From Sporolactobacillus shoreicorticis (GTDB taxonomy: Bacteria > Bacillota > Bacilli > Bacillales > Sporolactobacillaceae): a DNA stretch of 64,000 bases. The notes beneath the pieces were generated by a model, which was given only the letters and a program-made list of their open reading frames with translations, had not been told where the DNA came from and did not search any database. The stretch covers positions 248,001 through 312,000 of the forward strand of contig NZ_JAMXWM010000001.1 of the NCBI RefSeq assembly GCF_024125445.1. Reading direction: 5' to 3'. Position 1 is the first letter of the stretch, and every line of letters begins with the position of its first letter. A program made the translations under genes and the position numbers. Positions 63,917-64,000 of the stretch are shown here, one piece after another.

Positions 63917-64000
63917 ATGGCAGATCGAGAAAAAATTGAACGTGTAATTGAAGAATATGTACCGGGCAAACAAATAACCATTGCCCATTTAATCGCGAAT
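63917..64000 (+). CDS. Second PduU/EutS-like BMC-H protein (cut by window end)
   Basis: ATG 63917 follows GGAAGGA. The 28 codons visible (MADREKIERVIEEYVPGKQI, then TIAHLIAN) match the PduU N-terminus nearly exactly. The rest lies beyond the window, so the BMC locus continues. Confidence 0.88.
   Translation, partial: MADREKIERVIEEYVPGKQITIAHLIAN

Overview
The window reads as chromosomal DNA of a low-to-mid GC Gram-positive bacterium (Bacillota, class Bacilli; a Sporolactobacillus- or Bacillaceae-like anaerobe or facultative anaerobe is my best guess). The reasons are the strong AGGAGG-type ribosome binding sites, TTG/GTG starts, U-rich intrinsic terminators, CcpA-type cre sites, an LXG toxin remnant, lipoprotein transporters, a GlvA/GlvC/GlvR-like maltose PTS and many Bacillus-type families. 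The assignment is inference; no rRNA or tRNA gene is visible.

Layout. 0-7 kb: a truncated quinone-oxidoreductase-like gene facing a MarR regulator across a doubled operator, an acyl-CoA/ACP ligase, a DUF4901-like protein, a HAD phosphatase, a free PTS EIIA(Glc) and a membrane protein. 7-11.5 kb: a 6-phospho-alpha-glucosidase, maltose-type PTS EIICB and RpiR regulator with a perfect cre between the divergent genes. 11.9-13.6 kb: SemiSWEET, acylphosphatase and a C39-like protease. 13.7-20 kb: an alkaline-phosphatase superfamily enzyme, a LysR regulator and an SsuABC/TauABC-type transporter. 20.3-21.4 kb: a diguanylate cyclase. 21.7-25.1 kb: a decayed accessory island (frameshifted LXG toxin, small membrane proteins, transposase-like debris) ending in an orphan promoter, Ile/Leu/Val-rich leader peptide and terminator. 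25.5-30.4 kb: ilvB-ilvN-ilvC-threonine dehydratase and an ABC ATPase. 30.8-36.3 kb: TIM-barrel isomerase, SurE and an FbpABC/AfuABC-like transporter. 36.5-42.4 kb: a toxin-antitoxin pair, 2H phosphoesterase, YdhK lipoprotein, hydrolase and several broken genes. 42.6-46.1 kb: pyruvate:ferredoxin oxidoreductase.

46.4-64 kb holds the main system, a glycyl-radical-enzyme bacterial microcompartment (GRM) locus running off the right edge. A B12-independent glycerol/1,2-propanediol dehydratase (Cys438, Glu440, Gly824) and its radical-SAM activase are followed by shell proteins (PduB-like trimer, three BMC-H, EutN pentamer, two PduU-like proteins), PduL, an EutJ-like ATPase, CoA-acylating aldehyde dehydrogenase, alcohol dehydrogenase, a glycerol/propanediol facilitator, acetate/propionate kinase, a PocR-domain sensor with an AraC-type regulator, and a dedicated S-adenosylmethionine synthetase. 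The likely pathway is 1,2-propanediol (or glycerol) to aldehyde inside the shell, then dismutation to alcohol and acyl-CoA, acyl-phosphate and ATP. MetK would supply SAM for the activase, and the divergent PFOR could supply low-potential electrons.

The most unusual points are four. The PocR sensor kinase lacks its phosphoacceptor His while its partner receiver lacks the conserved Lys. An insert inside the dehydratase carries an encapsulation-peptide-like helix. The activase lacks the auxiliary Fe-S domain. One shell protein has a charged disordered tail and an atypical pore. Calls were made by reading the sequence and from memory of protein families; no database search was run.
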